A DNA stretch of 64,000 nucleotides from Pandoraea eparura. Its GTDB lineage: Bacteria > Pseudomonadota > Gammaproteobacteria > Burkholderiales > Burkholderiaceae. Made by a program: the position numbers and the translations under genes. How positions within the stretch are numbered: position 1 is the first letter of the stretch; each line of letters begins with the position of its first letter. The stretch is taken from assembly GCF_902459725.1 (NCBI RefSeq), contig NZ_CABPSH010000008.1, forward strand, positions 144,092-208,091, written 5' to 3'. The notes beneath the pieces were generated by a model. It saw only the letters and a list, made by a program, of their open reading frames with translations, did not search any database and had not been told where the DNA came from. Positions 28,298 to 37,884 of the stretch are shown one piece after another.

Positions 28298-30112
28298 ATG
28301 AAAGCCACGTCTGCCCAGCCTGCCATCCGGTATGCGATTGTTCCGAAGTCGCCCGCCGCGCATCTGTTCGAAGTCACCGTCACGGTCTCGCATCCCGCCC
28401 CCGAAGGGCAGCGGTTCACGCTGCCCGCATGGATTCCGGGCAGCTACATGGTGCGCGAGTTCGCTCGCAACATCGTGACGATCGGCGCGACGTGCCGCGG
28501 CCGCAAGGTGGCGCTCGACAAGCTCGACAAGCACACCTGGCAGGCGGCGCCGTGCAAGGGCACGCTGATCGTGACCTACGAGGTGTACGCGTGGGACCTG
28601 TCCGTGCGCGCCGCGCACCTCGACGACACGCACGGCTTCTTCAACGGCACGAGCGTGTTCCTGCGCGTCGAAGGCCAGGAACAGTCACCGTGTGAAGTCG
28701 ACGTGCTGCGCCCGCGCGGTGCGGCGTTCAAGGCGTGGCGCGTCGCGAGCGCGCTGACGCCGGCCGAAGGCACGGCGGCGCTCGACTTCGGGCGCTACCT
28801 GGCCGCCGACTACGACGAGCTGATCGACTCGCCGGTTGAGATGGGGACCTTCGTGCACGGCACGTTCAAGGCCTGCGGCGTGACGCACGAAGTCGCCATC
28901 ACAGGCCCGGTGCCGAATCTCGATCTCGATCGCTTGCTGCGCGACATGAAGAAGATCTGCGAAGCGCAGATCCGGTTGTTCGAGCCGGGCGCCGGTTCGC
29001 GCGCGCGCGTGCCGATGTCGCGCTACGTCTTCCTGCTCATGACGCTCGGCGAGGGCTACGGCGGTCTGGAACACCGGGCCTCCACGGCGCTGCTCGCGAG
29101 CCGCAACGATTTGCCGGTGCAGGGACAGGCGCGCATGAGCGAGGCCTATCGCGGCTTCCTCGGTCTGGTCAGTCACGAGTATTTCCACACGTGGAACGTC
29201 AAGCGCATCAAGCCGGCGGTGTTCGCGCCGTATGTGCTCGATCGCGAGGTGTACACGCGGCTGCTCTGGCTGTTCGAAGGTTTCACGTCCTATTACGACG
29301 ATCTGATGCTGGTGCGCAGTGGCGTGATCGCCCCCGCCGACTACTACGACCTCGTCGCCAAGACGGTGGCGAGCGTGTTACGCGGCAGCGGTCGTCTCAA
29401 GCAGAGCGTGGCCGAGAGTTCGTTCGATGCCTGGACGAAGTACTACCGTCAGGACGAAAACGCACCGAACGCCATCGTCAGCTATTACACGAAGGGCTCG
29501 CTGGTCGCGCTCGCGCTCGATCTGACGATTCGTTCGAAGACGCGCGGCCAGAAGTCGCTCGATGACATCATGCGCGCGCTGTGGCAACGCTATGGCCGCG
29601 ATTTCTACCGCGGCGCGCCCGTGGGCATCGACGAGGACGCCGTGCAGCCGTTCTTCGAGGAAGTCTCGGGACTCGACCTGTCGGATTTCTTTGCCACGGC
29701 CATCCACGGCACGCGCGATCTGCCGATCAAGACGCTGCTCGAACGCGTGGGTCTCACGCTGGAACCGGTCACGCCTGAGGACGGTCGTCCGGCGCTGGGG
29801 GTGAAGACGGCAAAGCGCGGCGACGACCTCACGCTCTCGCAGGTGCTCGACGGGGGCGCGGCGCAAGCTGCCGGATTGTCGGCGGGCGATGTGCTGGTCG
29901 CCATCGACGGGCTGCGCGTGACGCACGCCAATCTCGACAAGCTGCTCGAGCGCTATCGGCCGGGCAACCGGGTGACGGTCCATGCGTTCCGCCGTGATGC
30001 GTTGCGCGAGACCGCGCTCACGCTCGACGCGCCGGAGATTTCGAAATATCGCATCGCCGAGACGCGCGATCGCCCCGCGGCACAGCGTCGCGACAAGTGG
30101 CTGTCGGCCTGA
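28298..30112 (+). CDS. M61 family metallopeptidase with PDZ domain
   Basis: A 604-aa protein. The zinc motif SHEYFHTWNVKRIKP lies near residue 292, with a downstream Glu in LFEGFTSYYDD, both characteristic of M61 (glycyl aminopeptidase-like) enzymes. A PDZ domain occupies about 500-590 (GGAAQAAGLSAGDVLVAIDG). No signal peptide is apparent, so it may be cytoplasmic. It follows dsbC by about 33 nt and could share its transcript. Confidence 0.92.
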   Translation: MKATSAQPAIRYAIVPKSPAAHLFEVTVTVSHPAPEGQRFTLPAWIPGSYMVREFARNIVTIGATCRGRKVALDKLDKHTWQAAPCKGTLIVTYEVYAWDLSVRAAHLDDTHGFFNGTSVFLRVEGQEQSPCEVDVLRPRGAAFKAWRVASALTPAEGTAALDFGRYLAADYDELIDSPVEMGTFVHGTFKACGVTHEVAITGPVPNLDLDRLLRDMKKICEAQIRLFEPGAGSRARVPMSRYVFLLMTLGEGYGGLEHRASTALLASRNDLPVQGQARMSEAYRGFLGLVSHEYFHTWNVKRIKPAVFAPYVLDREVYTRLLWLFEGFTSYYDDLMLVRSGVIAPADYYDLVAKTVASVLRGSGRLKQSVAESSFDAWTKYYRQDENAPNAIVSYYTKGSLVALALDLTIRSKTRGQKSLDDIMRALWQRYGRDFYRGAPVGIDEDAVQPFFEEVSGLDLSDFFATAIHGTRDLPIKTLLERVGLTLEPVTPEDGRPALGVKTAKRGDDLTLSQVLDGGAAQAAGLSAGDVLVAIDGLRVTHANLDKLLERYRPGNRVTVHAFRRDALRETALTLDAPEISKYRIAETRDRPAAQRRDKWLSA

Positions 30113-30149
30113 CGCAATGAGGGGCTGAGCGGCTGAAGGGCCGCGCCCG

Positions 30150-31076
30150 TCAGCCTGGCACCGTCGGGTCCCGGTTCTCCTCGGGACACGACTTGGCGAC
30201 CGCGAGCATGTGCTCGATGAAGACCTGCGTCTTGCGCGGCAGGAAGCGCCGCGACGGCGTGACCAGATGCACCGGGCTGGACGGTAACGACCACTCGGGC
30301 AGCACCTTGATCAGACGGCCGGTGCGCAACGCATCCTCGGCCAGGATATCCGTCAGCGCGGCGATGCCGCTGCCTGCCACCGTCATCTCTTTGACCATCC
30401 CCATGCTGTTGACCTGGATCGCCCCGTGCATGGTGATGTCGGCACGCTGGCGCCCCTTGTGCAGCGTGTCCGCGTTGAACAGACGCCGCGCGCCCTGCAG
30501 GATCACGAAGCGATGTCCCGCCAGCTCATCGGGCGTGGCGGGCAACCCCGTCGCACTCAGATACAGCGGGCTGGCATACAGACTGCGCGTGAGCTTGAGG
30601 AGCGGGCGCGCCACGAGGGTGGAATCGGAGAGTTGTCCGGCACGAATGGCCACGTCGATGCGTTCGGCGATCAGATCGACCTGTCGCGAACTCAGATCGA
30701 CATCCACCGTGATCTCGGGGTAGGCGGCGCAGAATGTCGCGAGCGGCACGGCCAGCCACTGCACCGCCAGGTCGCCGGGCGCCGTAATGCGAAGCCGTCC
30801 GCGCGGCTTGCTCGACAACTGCGACGCGAAGTCTCGCGTCTCTTCCACTTCCTCGAGAATCGGCAGGCAACGCTCGTAATACGCCTCGCCCACTTCGGTC
30901 AGTTCCAGTCGCCGTGTGGTCTTGTGCAGCAGCTTCGTGCCCAGCCGCGTCTCCAGTCGCGACAGACGCCGGCTCACCGTCGCCTTGGGCAGATCGAGCC
31001 GCTCGCCGGCCCGCGTGATGCTGCCGGAGCGCACGACCTCCGCAAAGATCAGCATGTCATTCAGATCGTCAATCAT
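30150..31076 (-). CDS. LysR-type transcriptional regulator
   Basis: A 308-aa regulator. The N-terminal winged helix-turn-helix ([37 protein letters not shown]) is followed by a periplasmic-binding-like effector domain. It is of the subgroup often divergent from oxidoreductase genes. The start at 31076 gives the standard [11 protein letters not shown] opening. It is divergent from azoR with a dyad operator in between and probably controls that gene and itself. Confidence 0.92.
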   Translation of the reverse strand: MIDDLNDMLIFAEVVRSGSITRAGERLDLPKATVSRRLSRLETRLGTKLLHKTTRRLELTEVGEAYYERCLPILEEVEETRDFASQLSSKPRGRLRITAPGDLAVQWLAVPLATFCAAYPEITVDVDLSSRQVDLIAERIDVAIRAGQLSDSTLVARPLLKLTRSLYASPLYLSATGLPATPDELAGHRFVILQGARRLFNADTLHKGRQRADITMHGAIQVNSMGMVKEMTVAGSGIAALTDILAEDALRTGRLIKVLPEWSLPSSPVHLVTPSRRFLPRKTQVFIEHMLAVAKSCPEENRDPTVPG

Positions 31077-31131
31077 CGCGCACGCTCCTCGGTGACGCGA
31101 CCATCCGGCAAAGGGGGAGGGATGGCGCACA

Positions 31132-31151
31132 TTGTTCCAAAATGGGAACAA
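31132..31151. promoter_or_regulatory. LysR operator dyad
   Basis: TTGTTCC-N6-GGAACAA is a perfect 7-bp dyad containing a T-N11-A core. Its centre is about 63 nt upstream of the predicted azoR start, where LysR recognition sites normally lie. Confidence 0.75.
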
Positions 31152-31170
31152 ACAATTCGATTTTACCGGC

Positions 31171-31198
31171 TTGTTTCATTTTTGTGGGTAACTAGAAT
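31171..31198 (+). promoter_or_regulatory. azoR promoter
   Basis: TTGTTT, 16 nt, TAGAAT forms a good sigma-70 promoter about 90 nt before the azoR ATG and just downstream of the LysR dyad. Confidence 0.6.
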
Positions 31199-31289
31199 TC
31201 ATACCAAGCCGACGCGCCATTCACGGCAATCCCGAGACGGGGGCCAGCGCGGACGGATTTTCGAACCCCCAGGCTCAGGAGCCAGTGAC

Positions 31290-31889
31290 ATGACCACGAT
31301 TCTGCAAATCAATTCCGCCGCCCGTTCGCAAGGCGCCAACTCGACCACGCTCGCCAACGAATCCGTGGCGCAACTGGCCGTGAAGCACCCGGGTGCCAAG
31401 GTCGTCGTGCGCGATCTGTTGGCCGATGGCGTGCCGCACCTGGACGAAGCCGTGATCGGCGCGTTTTTCACGCCGGAAGACCAGCGCTCGGCCGAACAAA
31501 ACGCCATCATCGCCCGCAGCGACGAACTGATCGCCGAAATTCAGGCCGCCGACTATGTCGTGTTCGGCGTGCCGCTGTACAACTTCCAGGTGCCGTCGCA
31601 ACTGAAGGCGTACTTCGACTGGATCGCCCGTGCCCGCGTGACCTTCCGCTATCGTGAAGATGGCACCGTGGAAGGCCTGATCCAGGGCAAGAAGGTGATC
31701 GTGGCGTTCGCCCGCGGCGGCAACTACAAGGACACGCCGGCCGACAGCCAGACCCCGTACCTCAAGACGATTCTTGGCTTTCTGGGCATGACGGACGTGA
31801 CGTTCATCTTCGCGGAAGGCCTGGCGCGTGGTCCGGAATCGGCGGCTGCCGGGTTCGCGAACGCGCGCGAAGCCATCGCAGCGCTCTGA
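31290..31889 (+). CDS. azoR: FMN-dependent NADH-azoreductase / quinone reductase
   Basis: A 199-aa flavodoxin-fold enzyme. It shows the FMN phosphate loop [16 protein letters not shown], the FMN-binding [18 protein letters not shown] and FARGGNY. AzoR reduces quinones and azo dyes by two-electron transfer. AGGAG precedes the ATG. The divergent LysR gene and its dyad suggest induction by quinone-like or electrophile stress (inference). A pirin gene follows by 72 nt. Confidence 0.93.
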   Translation: MTTILQINSAARSQGANSTTLANESVAQLAVKHPGAKVVVRDLLADGVPHLDEAVIGAFFTPEDQRSAEQNAIIARSDELIAEIQAADYVVFGVPLYNFQVPSQLKAYFDWIARARVTFRYREDGTVEGLIQGKKVIVAFARGGNYKDTPADSQTPYLKTILGFLGMTDVTFIFAEGLARGPESAAAGFANAREAIAAL

Positions 31890-31961
31890 GCCCTCGGGCC
31901 GACGCTGCTGCTATCGCTGTTACCACCGTTACCGCTGCCTCCCGCACGCGCAGGTACCCCC

Positions 31962-32873
31962 ATGGCCCATCCGACGCCCTTGCATCCGCGTCAGACGAAG
32001 CGTCCGGCGGCTCACGCCGACGCGAGCGCCATCCCGCGCGTGCTTCCCGTCACCCAGCCCGGCCGCTGCGCCGCGGCTGCGGGGGCGGGCGTTTTCGATC
32101 AGGTCGCCGAAACGGATCCGTTTCTGTCGATCGATCGCTTCCGTCGTCACGGCGCGTGCATACCGCCTCATCCGCATGCCGGATGCGTGGTGGCGACCTA
32201 CCTGTTTCCCGAATCCACGACGTCGCTGCGCTGCCGTCACGCCCATCACGGCGACGACAGGCTGCGTGCCGGCGATCTGCTCTGGCTCGAAGCCAACTGC
32301 GGCACGGTACACGAGGACATTCCCGAGAGCGCCGACGGTACGGCGCGCGGCATACGGATGATCGTGAGCCGCGCTGGCCGCCATGCGCGCGGCGCGCCCG
32401 CGCAAACCGTGGTGCGCGCCGAGGCCATGCCGCATTGGCGCGAAGGCGCGGTTGACCTGACGTTGATCTGCGGGCAGTGGGGCGAGCATCATGTCGCCCG
32501 TGCCGAAGGTGAGCGCACGACGCTGCTGCAGCTCGACTGGCGCGACGACGGGTTGCGCACCTTGACGATCCCGTGCGATGGTCGTCGTTGGGTCGCATTG
32601 ATCGCGCAGGGCGAGGCGGCGCTGGCCAATCATGCCTTACGGGCGGAAGGCGCCGGTGCGCAAGCGATGTTGCTGCCGCCCGGGGCGTGGCAACTGGCCG
32701 GACGCGCCGGCGCACGCCTCATGCTCGCCGGCGGCGAGCCGCTCGCCGAACCCGTGGTCTATCGCGGCAACTTCGCAGCGCGCGACGAGAGCGACCTCGT
32801 GGCGCTCACACGCCGCTATCAGCAGGGCGCGATGGGCACACTGACGCCAATTTACGCGTCATCGAGCGACTGA
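31962..32873 (+). CDS. Pirin-like bicupin protein
   Basis: A 303-aa protein. The pirin metal motif is PHPHAGCVVATYLF near residue 67, then HAHHGDDRLRAGDLLWLEA and a His/Glu pair (GTVHEDIPE), which are iron ligands in the pirin N-terminal cupin. The second cupin (about 165-290) is diverged. Some pirins act as quercetinases, others as redox cofactors. It may be co-transcribed with azoR. Confidence 0.8.
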   Translation: MAHPTPLHPRQTKRPAAHADASAIPRVLPVTQPGRCAAAAGAGVFDQVAETDPFLSIDRFRRHGACIPPHPHAGCVVATYLFPESTTSLRCRHAHHGDDRLRAGDLLWLEANCGTVHEDIPESADGTARGIRMIVSRAGRHARGAPAQTVVRAEAMPHWREGAVDLTLICGQWGEHHVARAEGERTTLLQLDWRDDGLRTLTIPCDGRRWVALIAQGEAALANHALRAEGAGAQAMLLPPGAWQLAGRAGARLMLAGGEPLAEPVVYRGNFAARDESDLVALTRRYQQGAMGTLTPIYASSSD

Positions 32874-32933
32874 GTCACCCCCGCAACCGCACTACGCTCT
32901 GCGCCTCAGGCCTTACGCCTCAGCCCCTACGCC

Positions 32934-33938
32934 TTACGCTGGCAGGTGCCAGTCGATGGGCGTTTTGCCGTGCTGTTCGAGGAACGCATTGGCGGCGCTG
33001 AAGTGGCCGCAGCCCAGGAAGCCGCGATGTGCCGAGAGCGGCGAGGGGTGCGGGGCTTCGAGCAGCAGGTGAGCGTGACCGGCAAGCAGCGGCGCCTTGG
33101 CCTGCGCATGGCTGCCCCACAGCAGGAAGACCAGCGGCCCTTGCTGCGCGGCCAGCCCCTTGAGTAGCGTGTCGGTGCAAGCTTGCCATCCCCCCTTCTT
33201 GAACGGCTTCGCGTGACTCGCCGCGTTGCCTGCTTCCACGGTCAACGTCGTGTTGAGCAACAGCACGCCCTGCTTCGCCCAGGCATCGAGATTGCCGTGC
33301 GGCGGCGCAGCGATCCCCAGGTCGCGCTCGATTTCCTTGTAGATGTTTCTCAGCGACGGCGGCACGCGCACACCGCGTTGCACGGAAAACGCCAGGCCGT
33401 GCGCCTGCGCGATGCCGTGATCGTCGCCGTGATAAGGGTCCTGCCCGAGGATCACGACCTTCACGTCGGCGGGCAACGTCATGCGCAGCGCGTGGAAGAT
33501 GTCCGCCGGGTAGACGGTTCTGCCGGCGGCGACTTCGGCGTCGACGTAGCGACACAGCGGTGCATAGGCGTCGCTCTGGACGAATGGTGCGACCAATGTC
33601 TTCCACTCGCCGGGCAAGGCGGCGAACTGATCTTCGACGCGCCCCTTGAGTGGGCCGGCGATGTCAGCGCTCGCGGCTACCGACTCGGCGATTGACGTGA
33701 CGGGCTTCGATGCAGACGTCACCGGCGCGCCCGCTTTCGGCGGACGACCGCGTCGACGCGGTGATGGCGCGGTGGGAACGGCGGGAGCAACGACGCCAGC
33801 GACATCAGCGACATCGGCGGGGAGCTGCGGCGAAGCCGTCGTGTCGTTCGTTCCTGCCACTGGCGTCGGGTCGTCGAACAGCGAGCGTTGCCGTTCATCG
33901 GCAGGCGACAGGGATGCTGCGCGTGAGCGTGAGGTCAT
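32934..33938 (-). CDS. ung: Uracil-DNA glycosylase with AT-hook N-terminal extension
   Basis: A 334-aa family 1 uracil-DNA glycosylase that removes uracil from DNA. The catalytic loop GQDPYHG is near residue 163, and HPSPLSAHRGFLG near residue 308 supplies the DNA-intercalation loop. The catalytic core needs only about 230 residues. Here residues 1-95 are a disordered Pro/Ala/Ser-rich tail containing RRRGRPPKAG, an AT-hook core (RGRP). The tail also holds a 9-nt coding repeat. The ATG at 33938 opens the extension; a later start would remove it, but no alternative with a good ribosome site stands out. Confidence 0.93.
   Translation of the reverse strand: MTSRSRAASLSPADERQRSLFDDPTPVAGTNDTTASPQLPADVADVAGVVAPAVPTAPSPRRRGRPPKAGAPVTSASKPVTSIAESVAASADIAGPLKGRVEDQFAALPGEWKTLVAPFVQSDAYAPLCRYVDAEVAAGRTVYPADIFHALRMTLPADVKVVILGQDPYHGDDHGIAQAHGLAFSVQRGVRVPPSLRNIYKEIERDLGIAAPPHGNLDAWAKQGVLLLNTTLTVEAGNAASHAKPFKKGGWQACTDTLLKGLAAQQGPLVFLLWGSHAQAKAPLLAGHAHLLLEAPHPSPLSAHRGFLGCGHFSAANAFLEQHGKTPIDWHLPA
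33799..33816 (-). repeat. 9-nt tandem repeat in the ung extension
   Basis: GCGACATCA then GCGACATCG lie in tandem (plus-strand reading), encoding a repeated DVA in the N-terminal tail of Ung. Confidence 0.75.
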
Positions 33939-34015
33939 TCGATGCGTCGTTTGAGTGGGCTTGAGTGGACTTGAGCGAGTGCAACGTGTGTCGCGCCGGT
34001 ATCCGAGCGGGACAC

Positions 34016-34711
34016 TCAGCGACCGAGCACCTTTTGCCGCAGACGATACCCGCGCTGCGCCTTGCTCACGTTGTCGCTCTGCAATTCGGGCAGGACGTCG
34101 CGCAGTTCCTGCGCGAGCGCATGCAGAATGCGTTCGCCTTGCCCCTCGCGGTCGTCGTCCGGGGCGTCGAGCAGTTCCAGTTCTACCTCCACTAGCGGTT
34201 CCGTATGACGCGTGCCATCGGCTTGCACCGCGACTTCGCCCCGGTCGAATGCAATCTCGACGACAGTCCCGTCTCCTGCGATATAGCGCCACAGGCGTCG
34301 TACGAAATTCGTCTCGAACTGTGCGACGACATTCGCTCCCTCGGTGCGCAGCAGATCCGCCGTGCCGGGCACGTCGCAAGCGGCGATCAGCGGCGCGAGT
34401 TCGAGCGCTTCGCCCTGCACCGCTTGCTCCCACTCGTGACGCACATGCAGCCCGTCGCGCGCCTCACCCACCGACTTGAGCGTTTGCAGCCATTGTCCGG
34501 GGTGGCCGTCGCGCGCCACGAAACGCAACCGCAGCGCTGCCTTCGCTTGCGCGAGCGCCAGCGTGGGCGTGTCGAAATAGCGATTGACGAGATGCCGTTC
34601 CCCCCGGGCTTCTGCCCCAGGCAAACGGTCGAGGTGGGAAATCAGCGCGTCGGCGCGCTCGGCTGACAGATCGCCCGGGAGGGCCAGTTTGAGTTCGCGT
34701 TCGATGGCCAT
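34016..34711 (-). CDS. CYTH-domain inorganic triphosphatase
   Basis: A 231-aa protein beginning IERELKLALPG, the ExExK signature of CYTH triphosphate tunnel enzymes. Further acidic and basic strand residues (RYFDTP, LRLR, LQTLKS, EFETNF-like, VEIAFDRGEV) line the tunnel. Such proteins hydrolyse inorganic triphosphate. It lacks the C-terminal CHAD domain of E. coli YgiF. It lies between trpC (upstream) and ung (downstream) on the same strand. Confidence 0.85.
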   Translation of the reverse strand: MAIERELKLALPGDLSAERADALISHLDRLPGAEARGERHLVNRYFDTPTLALAQAKAALRLRFVARDGHPGQWLQTLKSVGEARDGLHVRHEWEQAVQGEALELAPLIAACDVPGTADLLRTEGANVVAQFETNFVRRLWRYIAGDGTVVEIAFDRGEVAVQADGTRHTEPLVEVELELLDAPDDDREGQGERILHALAQELRDVLPELQSDNVSKAQRGYRLRQKVLGR

Positions 34712-34774
34712 CGGGGCCGCTCCTGTGAGAAGGACGCCGCGCCACCGATCGCTCGCGTGGCGCGTGGCAGGGGA

Positions 34775-35587
34775 TCAGCGGGGCATGTCGAACAGCGTGG
34801 CGAGCGCCTCGCCCGGTTCCGGCGCGCGCATGAAGGCTTCGCCGACGAGGAAGGCATTGACGCCCGCCGCGCGCATGCGCGTCACGTCGTCGCGCGACAG
34901 AATACCCGACTCCGTCACGACCACACGATCGTCCGGAATGTGTTTCAACAGACCGAGCGTCGTGTCGAGCGACACGTCGAAGGTGTGGAGGTTGCGATTG
35001 TTGATGCCCAGCAGCGGCGTGCTCAGCTCGAGCCCGGCGACCAGCTCCTGACCGTTGTGCACCTCGACGAGCACCGCCATGCCCAGCTCGTGGGCTTGTG
35101 CTTCGAGATCGCGCATATGGGCCAGCTCCAGCGCCGCGGCGATGAGCAGAATGCAGTCGGCGCCCATCTCGCGCGCCTCGTACACCTGGTAGGCGTCGAT
35201 CATGAAGTCCTTGCGCAGCACCGGCAGATCGCAGGCGGCGCGCGCGGACTTCAGATACTCGGGCGAGCCCTGGAAGAACTGCACATCGGTGAGCACCGAC
35301 AGGCAGGCCGCACCGCCTTTCTGATACGACTCGGCGATTTGCGGCGGGACGAAATGCTCGCGAATCACGCCCTTCGACGGGCTGGCCTTCTTGATCTCGG
35401 CGATCACGCCGGCCAATCCGCCGTCGAGCTTGGCGCGCACTGCGCCCACGAAATCGCGTGCGCGCAGCGCGCTGTCGGCGACGGTGGCTTCGGCGTCGCG
35501 GCGCAGGCTCGCGAGGTCACGCACGCGCTTCGCAGCGGCGACTTCTTCAGCCTTGACGGCCAGGATCTTGTCGAGAACGGTAGACAT
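34775..35587 (-). CDS. trpC: Indole-3-glycerol phosphate synthase
   Basis: A 270-aa TIM barrel that closes the indole ring in tryptophan synthesis. It shows [40 protein letters not shown] and [14 protein letters not shown], all active-site strands of monofunctional TrpC. It is third in the trpG-trpD-trpC run, 116 nt after trpD. Confidence 0.97.
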   Translation of the reverse strand: MSTVLDKILAVKAEEVAAAKRVRDLASLRRDAEATVADSALRARDFVGAVRAKLDGGLAGVIAEIKKASPSKGVIREHFVPPQIAESYQKGGAACLSVLTDVQFFQGSPEYLKSARAACDLPVLRKDFMIDAYQVYEAREMGADCILLIAAALELAHMRDLEAQAHELGMAVLVEVHNGQELVAGLELSTPLLGINNRNLHTFDVSLDTTLGLLKHIPDDRVVVTESGILSRDDVTRMRAAGVNAFLVGEAFMRAPEPGEALATLFDMPR

Positions 35588-35703
35588 ATCGATGGATGAC
35601 TCGGGTGCTACGGAATGTGATCGGCGTCATCGGAAACGACGCCTGTCGTAATCGAAATCGGGAGGGGCCGATGCGGTACCGTCGGTGGTACCGGCGTCAC
35701 GCC

Positions 35704-36732
35704 CTATCCCTTGAATCGCTGTGTGAAGGCGACAAACTCGTCGAGCTTCGCGCGCGCCGCGCCGCTGGCGATCGATTCGCGCGCCAACCGAATCCCATCG
35801 CCGATCGATGCCGCACGGTTGGCTGCATACAGCGCGGTACCGGCGTTGAGCGCGACGATCTCGCGCGCGGTGCCCGGCTTGTTGTCGAGTGCGTCGATCA
35901 GCATCGCCTTCGATTCGTCGGCGCTGCCGACCTTCAGGCCGCGATTGCTCACCATCTGCAGGCCGAAGTCTTCCGGGTGAATCTCGTACTCGGTGACCTT
36001 GCCGTCCTTCAGTTCGCCCACCAGCGTCGCGGCGCCGAGCGACACTTCGTCCATGCCGTCCTTGCCGTAGACCACGAGCACGTGTTCGGCGCCCAGACGC
36101 TGCATCACGCGCACCTGGATACCGACCAGATCAGGGTGGAATACGCCCATCAACTGATTCGGCGCGCCGGCCGGATTGGTCAGCGGCCCGAGAATGTTGA
36201 AGATCGTGCGCACGCCCATTTCCTTGCGCACGGCCGCCACGTTCTTCATCGCCGGGTGGTGGTTCGGCGCGAACATGAAGCCGATGCCGACTTCACGCAG
36301 ACATTCGGCGACCTGCTCGGGCGAGAGCATGATGTTCACGCCCAGCGCTTCGAGCACGTCGGCGCTGCCCGACTTGGAACTCACGCCACGGTTGCCGTGC
36401 TTGGCGACCTTCGCGCCGGCGCCTGCCGCCACGAACATCGAGGCGGTGGAGATGTTGAAGGTATGCGACACATCGCCGCCGGTGCCCACGATGTCGACGA
36501 AATGCTCGCCGGGGGGCGCGTCGACGTGGTTGGCGAATTCGCGCATCACTTGCGCGGCCGCTGCGATTTCGCCGATGGTTTCCTTCTTCACGCGCAGGCC
36601 GGTGATGATGGCCGCGCACATGACCGGCGAAATCTCGCCCTTCATGATGAGACGCATCAGGTGCAGCATCTCGTCGTGGAAGATTTCACGGTGCTCGATG
36701 GTGCGTTGCAGGGCTTCTTGCGGGGTAATCAT
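35704..36732 (-). CDS. trpD: Anthranilate phosphoribosyltransferase
   Basis: A 342-aa enzyme that transfers phosphoribose from PRPP to anthranilate. The pyrophosphate loop [35 protein letters not shown] and metal-binding [14 protein letters not shown] are present. Length is standard. It follows trpG by about 72 nt. Confidence 0.97.
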   Translation of the reverse strand: MITPQEALQRTIEHREIFHDEMLHLMRLIMKGEISPVMCAAIITGLRVKKETIGEIAAAAQVMREFANHVDAPPGEHFVDIVGTGGDVSHTFNISTASMFVAAGAGAKVAKHGNRGVSSKSGSADVLEALGVNIMLSPEQVAECLREVGIGFMFAPNHHPAMKNVAAVRKEMGVRTIFNILGPLTNPAGAPNQLMGVFHPDLVGIQVRVMQRLGAEHVLVVYGKDGMDEVSLGAATLVGELKDGKVTEYEIHPEDFGLQMVSNRGLKVGSADESKAMLIDALDNKPGTAREIVALNAGTALYAANRAASIGDGIRLARESIASGAARAKLDEFVAFTQRFKG

Positions 36733-36804
36733 GGCTGGGTCTCTTGTCGGTCGGATCGGCTCGGGTGGCGCAATTGGCTTGCGCGGCTCGCTCGGGTCAT
36801 GCGC

Positions 36805-37392
36805 TCATGCGGCCTGCGCCACGCGCGGCGCGGCTTGCAGGAAATTGCGCAGCACGTCGTGGCCGTGCTCCGACAGGATCGACTCAGGGTGGAACTGAAC
36901 GCCCTCGACATCGAGTGTCTTGTGACGCACGCCCATGATTTCGCCGTCGTCCGTCCAGGCGGTGACTTCGAGGCAGTCGGGCAGCGATGCGCGCTCGATG
37001 GCCAGCGAGTGATAACGCGTGACGGTAAAGCGCTTGGGCAGATTCGCGAACACGCCTTGTTGCGTGGTCTCGATCTCGCTCACCTTGCCGTGCATGATTT
37101 GCTGGGCGCGCACGACCTTGCCGCCGAAGGCTTCGCCGATCGCCTGATGGCCGAGGCAGACGCCCAGGATCGGGATCTCGCCGGCGAAGCGCTTGAGCAC
37201 GTCGAGCGTGATGCCCGCGTTGGCCGGACAGCTCGGGCCCGGCGAGAGGCAGATGCGCTCGGGGGCGAGTTCGGCGATGGCGTCGAGCGTGATTTCGTCG
37301 TTGCGAAAGACCCGCACGTCTTCGCCCAGTTCACCGAAGTACTGGACGATGTTGTAGGTAAACGAGTCGTAGTTGTCGATCATCAGCAGCAT
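36805..37392 (-). CDS. trpG: Anthranilate synthase component II (glutamine amidotransferase)
   Basis: A 195-aa class I glutamine amidotransferase that feeds ammonia to TrpE; the family can also serve PabB. The nucleophile Cys is in [17 protein letters not shown] (about 79) and the His/Glu pair in [14 protein letters not shown] precedes the ATG. Unusually it is not next to trpE, which lies about 12.6 kb away on the same strand. It has its own promoter and Trp-rich leader ORF upstream. Confidence 0.97.
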   Translation of the reverse strand: MLLMIDNYDSFTYNIVQYFGELGEDVRVFRNDEITLDAIAELAPERICLSPGPSCPANAGITLDVLKRFAGEIPILGVCLGHQAIGEAFGGKVVRAQQIMHGKVSEIETTQQGVFANLPKRFTVTRYHSLAIERASLPDCLEVTAWTDDGEIMGVRHKTLDVEGVQFHPESILSEHGHDVLRNFLQAAPRVAQAA

Positions 37393-37515
37393 GATGGTCC
37401 CTGTTCGTCGGGTGACAAAGGATTGTCGAACGCATGAGATTTGCGAATTCCCCCTGAGCGTGCCCCCACATTGAGTTCGCGATCCGCGGGGGAGGGCGCT
37501 ATGGGGATGAGATGG

Positions 37516-37539
37516 ACGTGGCGGGTTACCGCCACCAGC
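37516..37539 (-). promoter_or_regulatory. Hairpin at the Trp codons of the trpG leader
   Basis: On the minus strand GTGGCGG-TAAC-CCGCCAC makes a perfect 7-bp stem. Its 5' arm contains the second tandem Trp codon and its loop contains the leader stop codon, as in the 1:2 pause hairpin of trp attenuators. No T-run terminator is obvious between here and trpG. Confidence 0.65.
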
Positions 37540-37594
37540 GCAGGGCGGCGGTCAGAGGCGACCAGAGGAGGGGGGAAGACTGAAGCGACTTCAT
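37526..37594 (-). CDS. Trp-rich leader peptide of trpGDC
   Basis: A 22-codon ORF starting MKSLQSS, with one Trp at position 11 and two tandem Trp near the end (RWWR-stop). Three Trp in 22 residues upstream of a tryptophan gene is the hallmark of an attenuation leader. The TAA stop sits in the loop of a hairpin whose 5' arm covers a Trp codon. An extended -10 (TGCTACAAT) ends about 10 nt before the ATG, so the message may start almost at the ATG and be leaderless. The leader is 133 nt upstream of trpG. Confidence 0.7.
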   Translation of the reverse strand: MKSLQSSPLLWSPLTAALRWWR

Positions 37595-37604
37595 AGTGAC
37601 GACG

Positions 37605-37613
37605 ATTGTAGCA
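37605..37613 (-). promoter_or_regulatory. Extended -10 promoter of trpGDC
   Basis: The minus strand reads TGCTACAAT, an extended -10 element (TGnTAnAAT). No good -35 is seen at 17 nt, which extended -10 promoters tolerate. It would start transcription about 3-5 nt before the leader ATG. Confidence 0.55.
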
Positions 37614-37884
37614 GTATCTGCGGGGTGTCGTGGGCGGGGCGGCGCAAAAAGCGGTCATTCGGCGGGTTTCTCGCGCGATCGAGCCATTTTTCGCAAGAAT
37701 GCACGTGTCCCGGCGGCGGTCGTTCGACGATTCTGCAATGTCTGGCGGGGTCCCGCGCCGGGGCCGTCCGAGGGGCCGCCCACAGACGCTCGACCCGCGC
37801 GGCACCGGTGCGTGCCGCCGCAGCCAACGTTCGCGCGGCGCTCGGTGCACGCGCGACACACTTCGGTACAGACGTCGATGACGC

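Larger units (their letters stand above)
37393..37884. other. Intergenic region upstream of trpG
   Basis: About 490 nt. The trpG-proximal half holds the leader ORF, its promoter and a hairpin, listed separately. The other half (37630-37884) shows no gene or clear terminator for the dsbD-tlpA genes. Confidence 0.6.
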
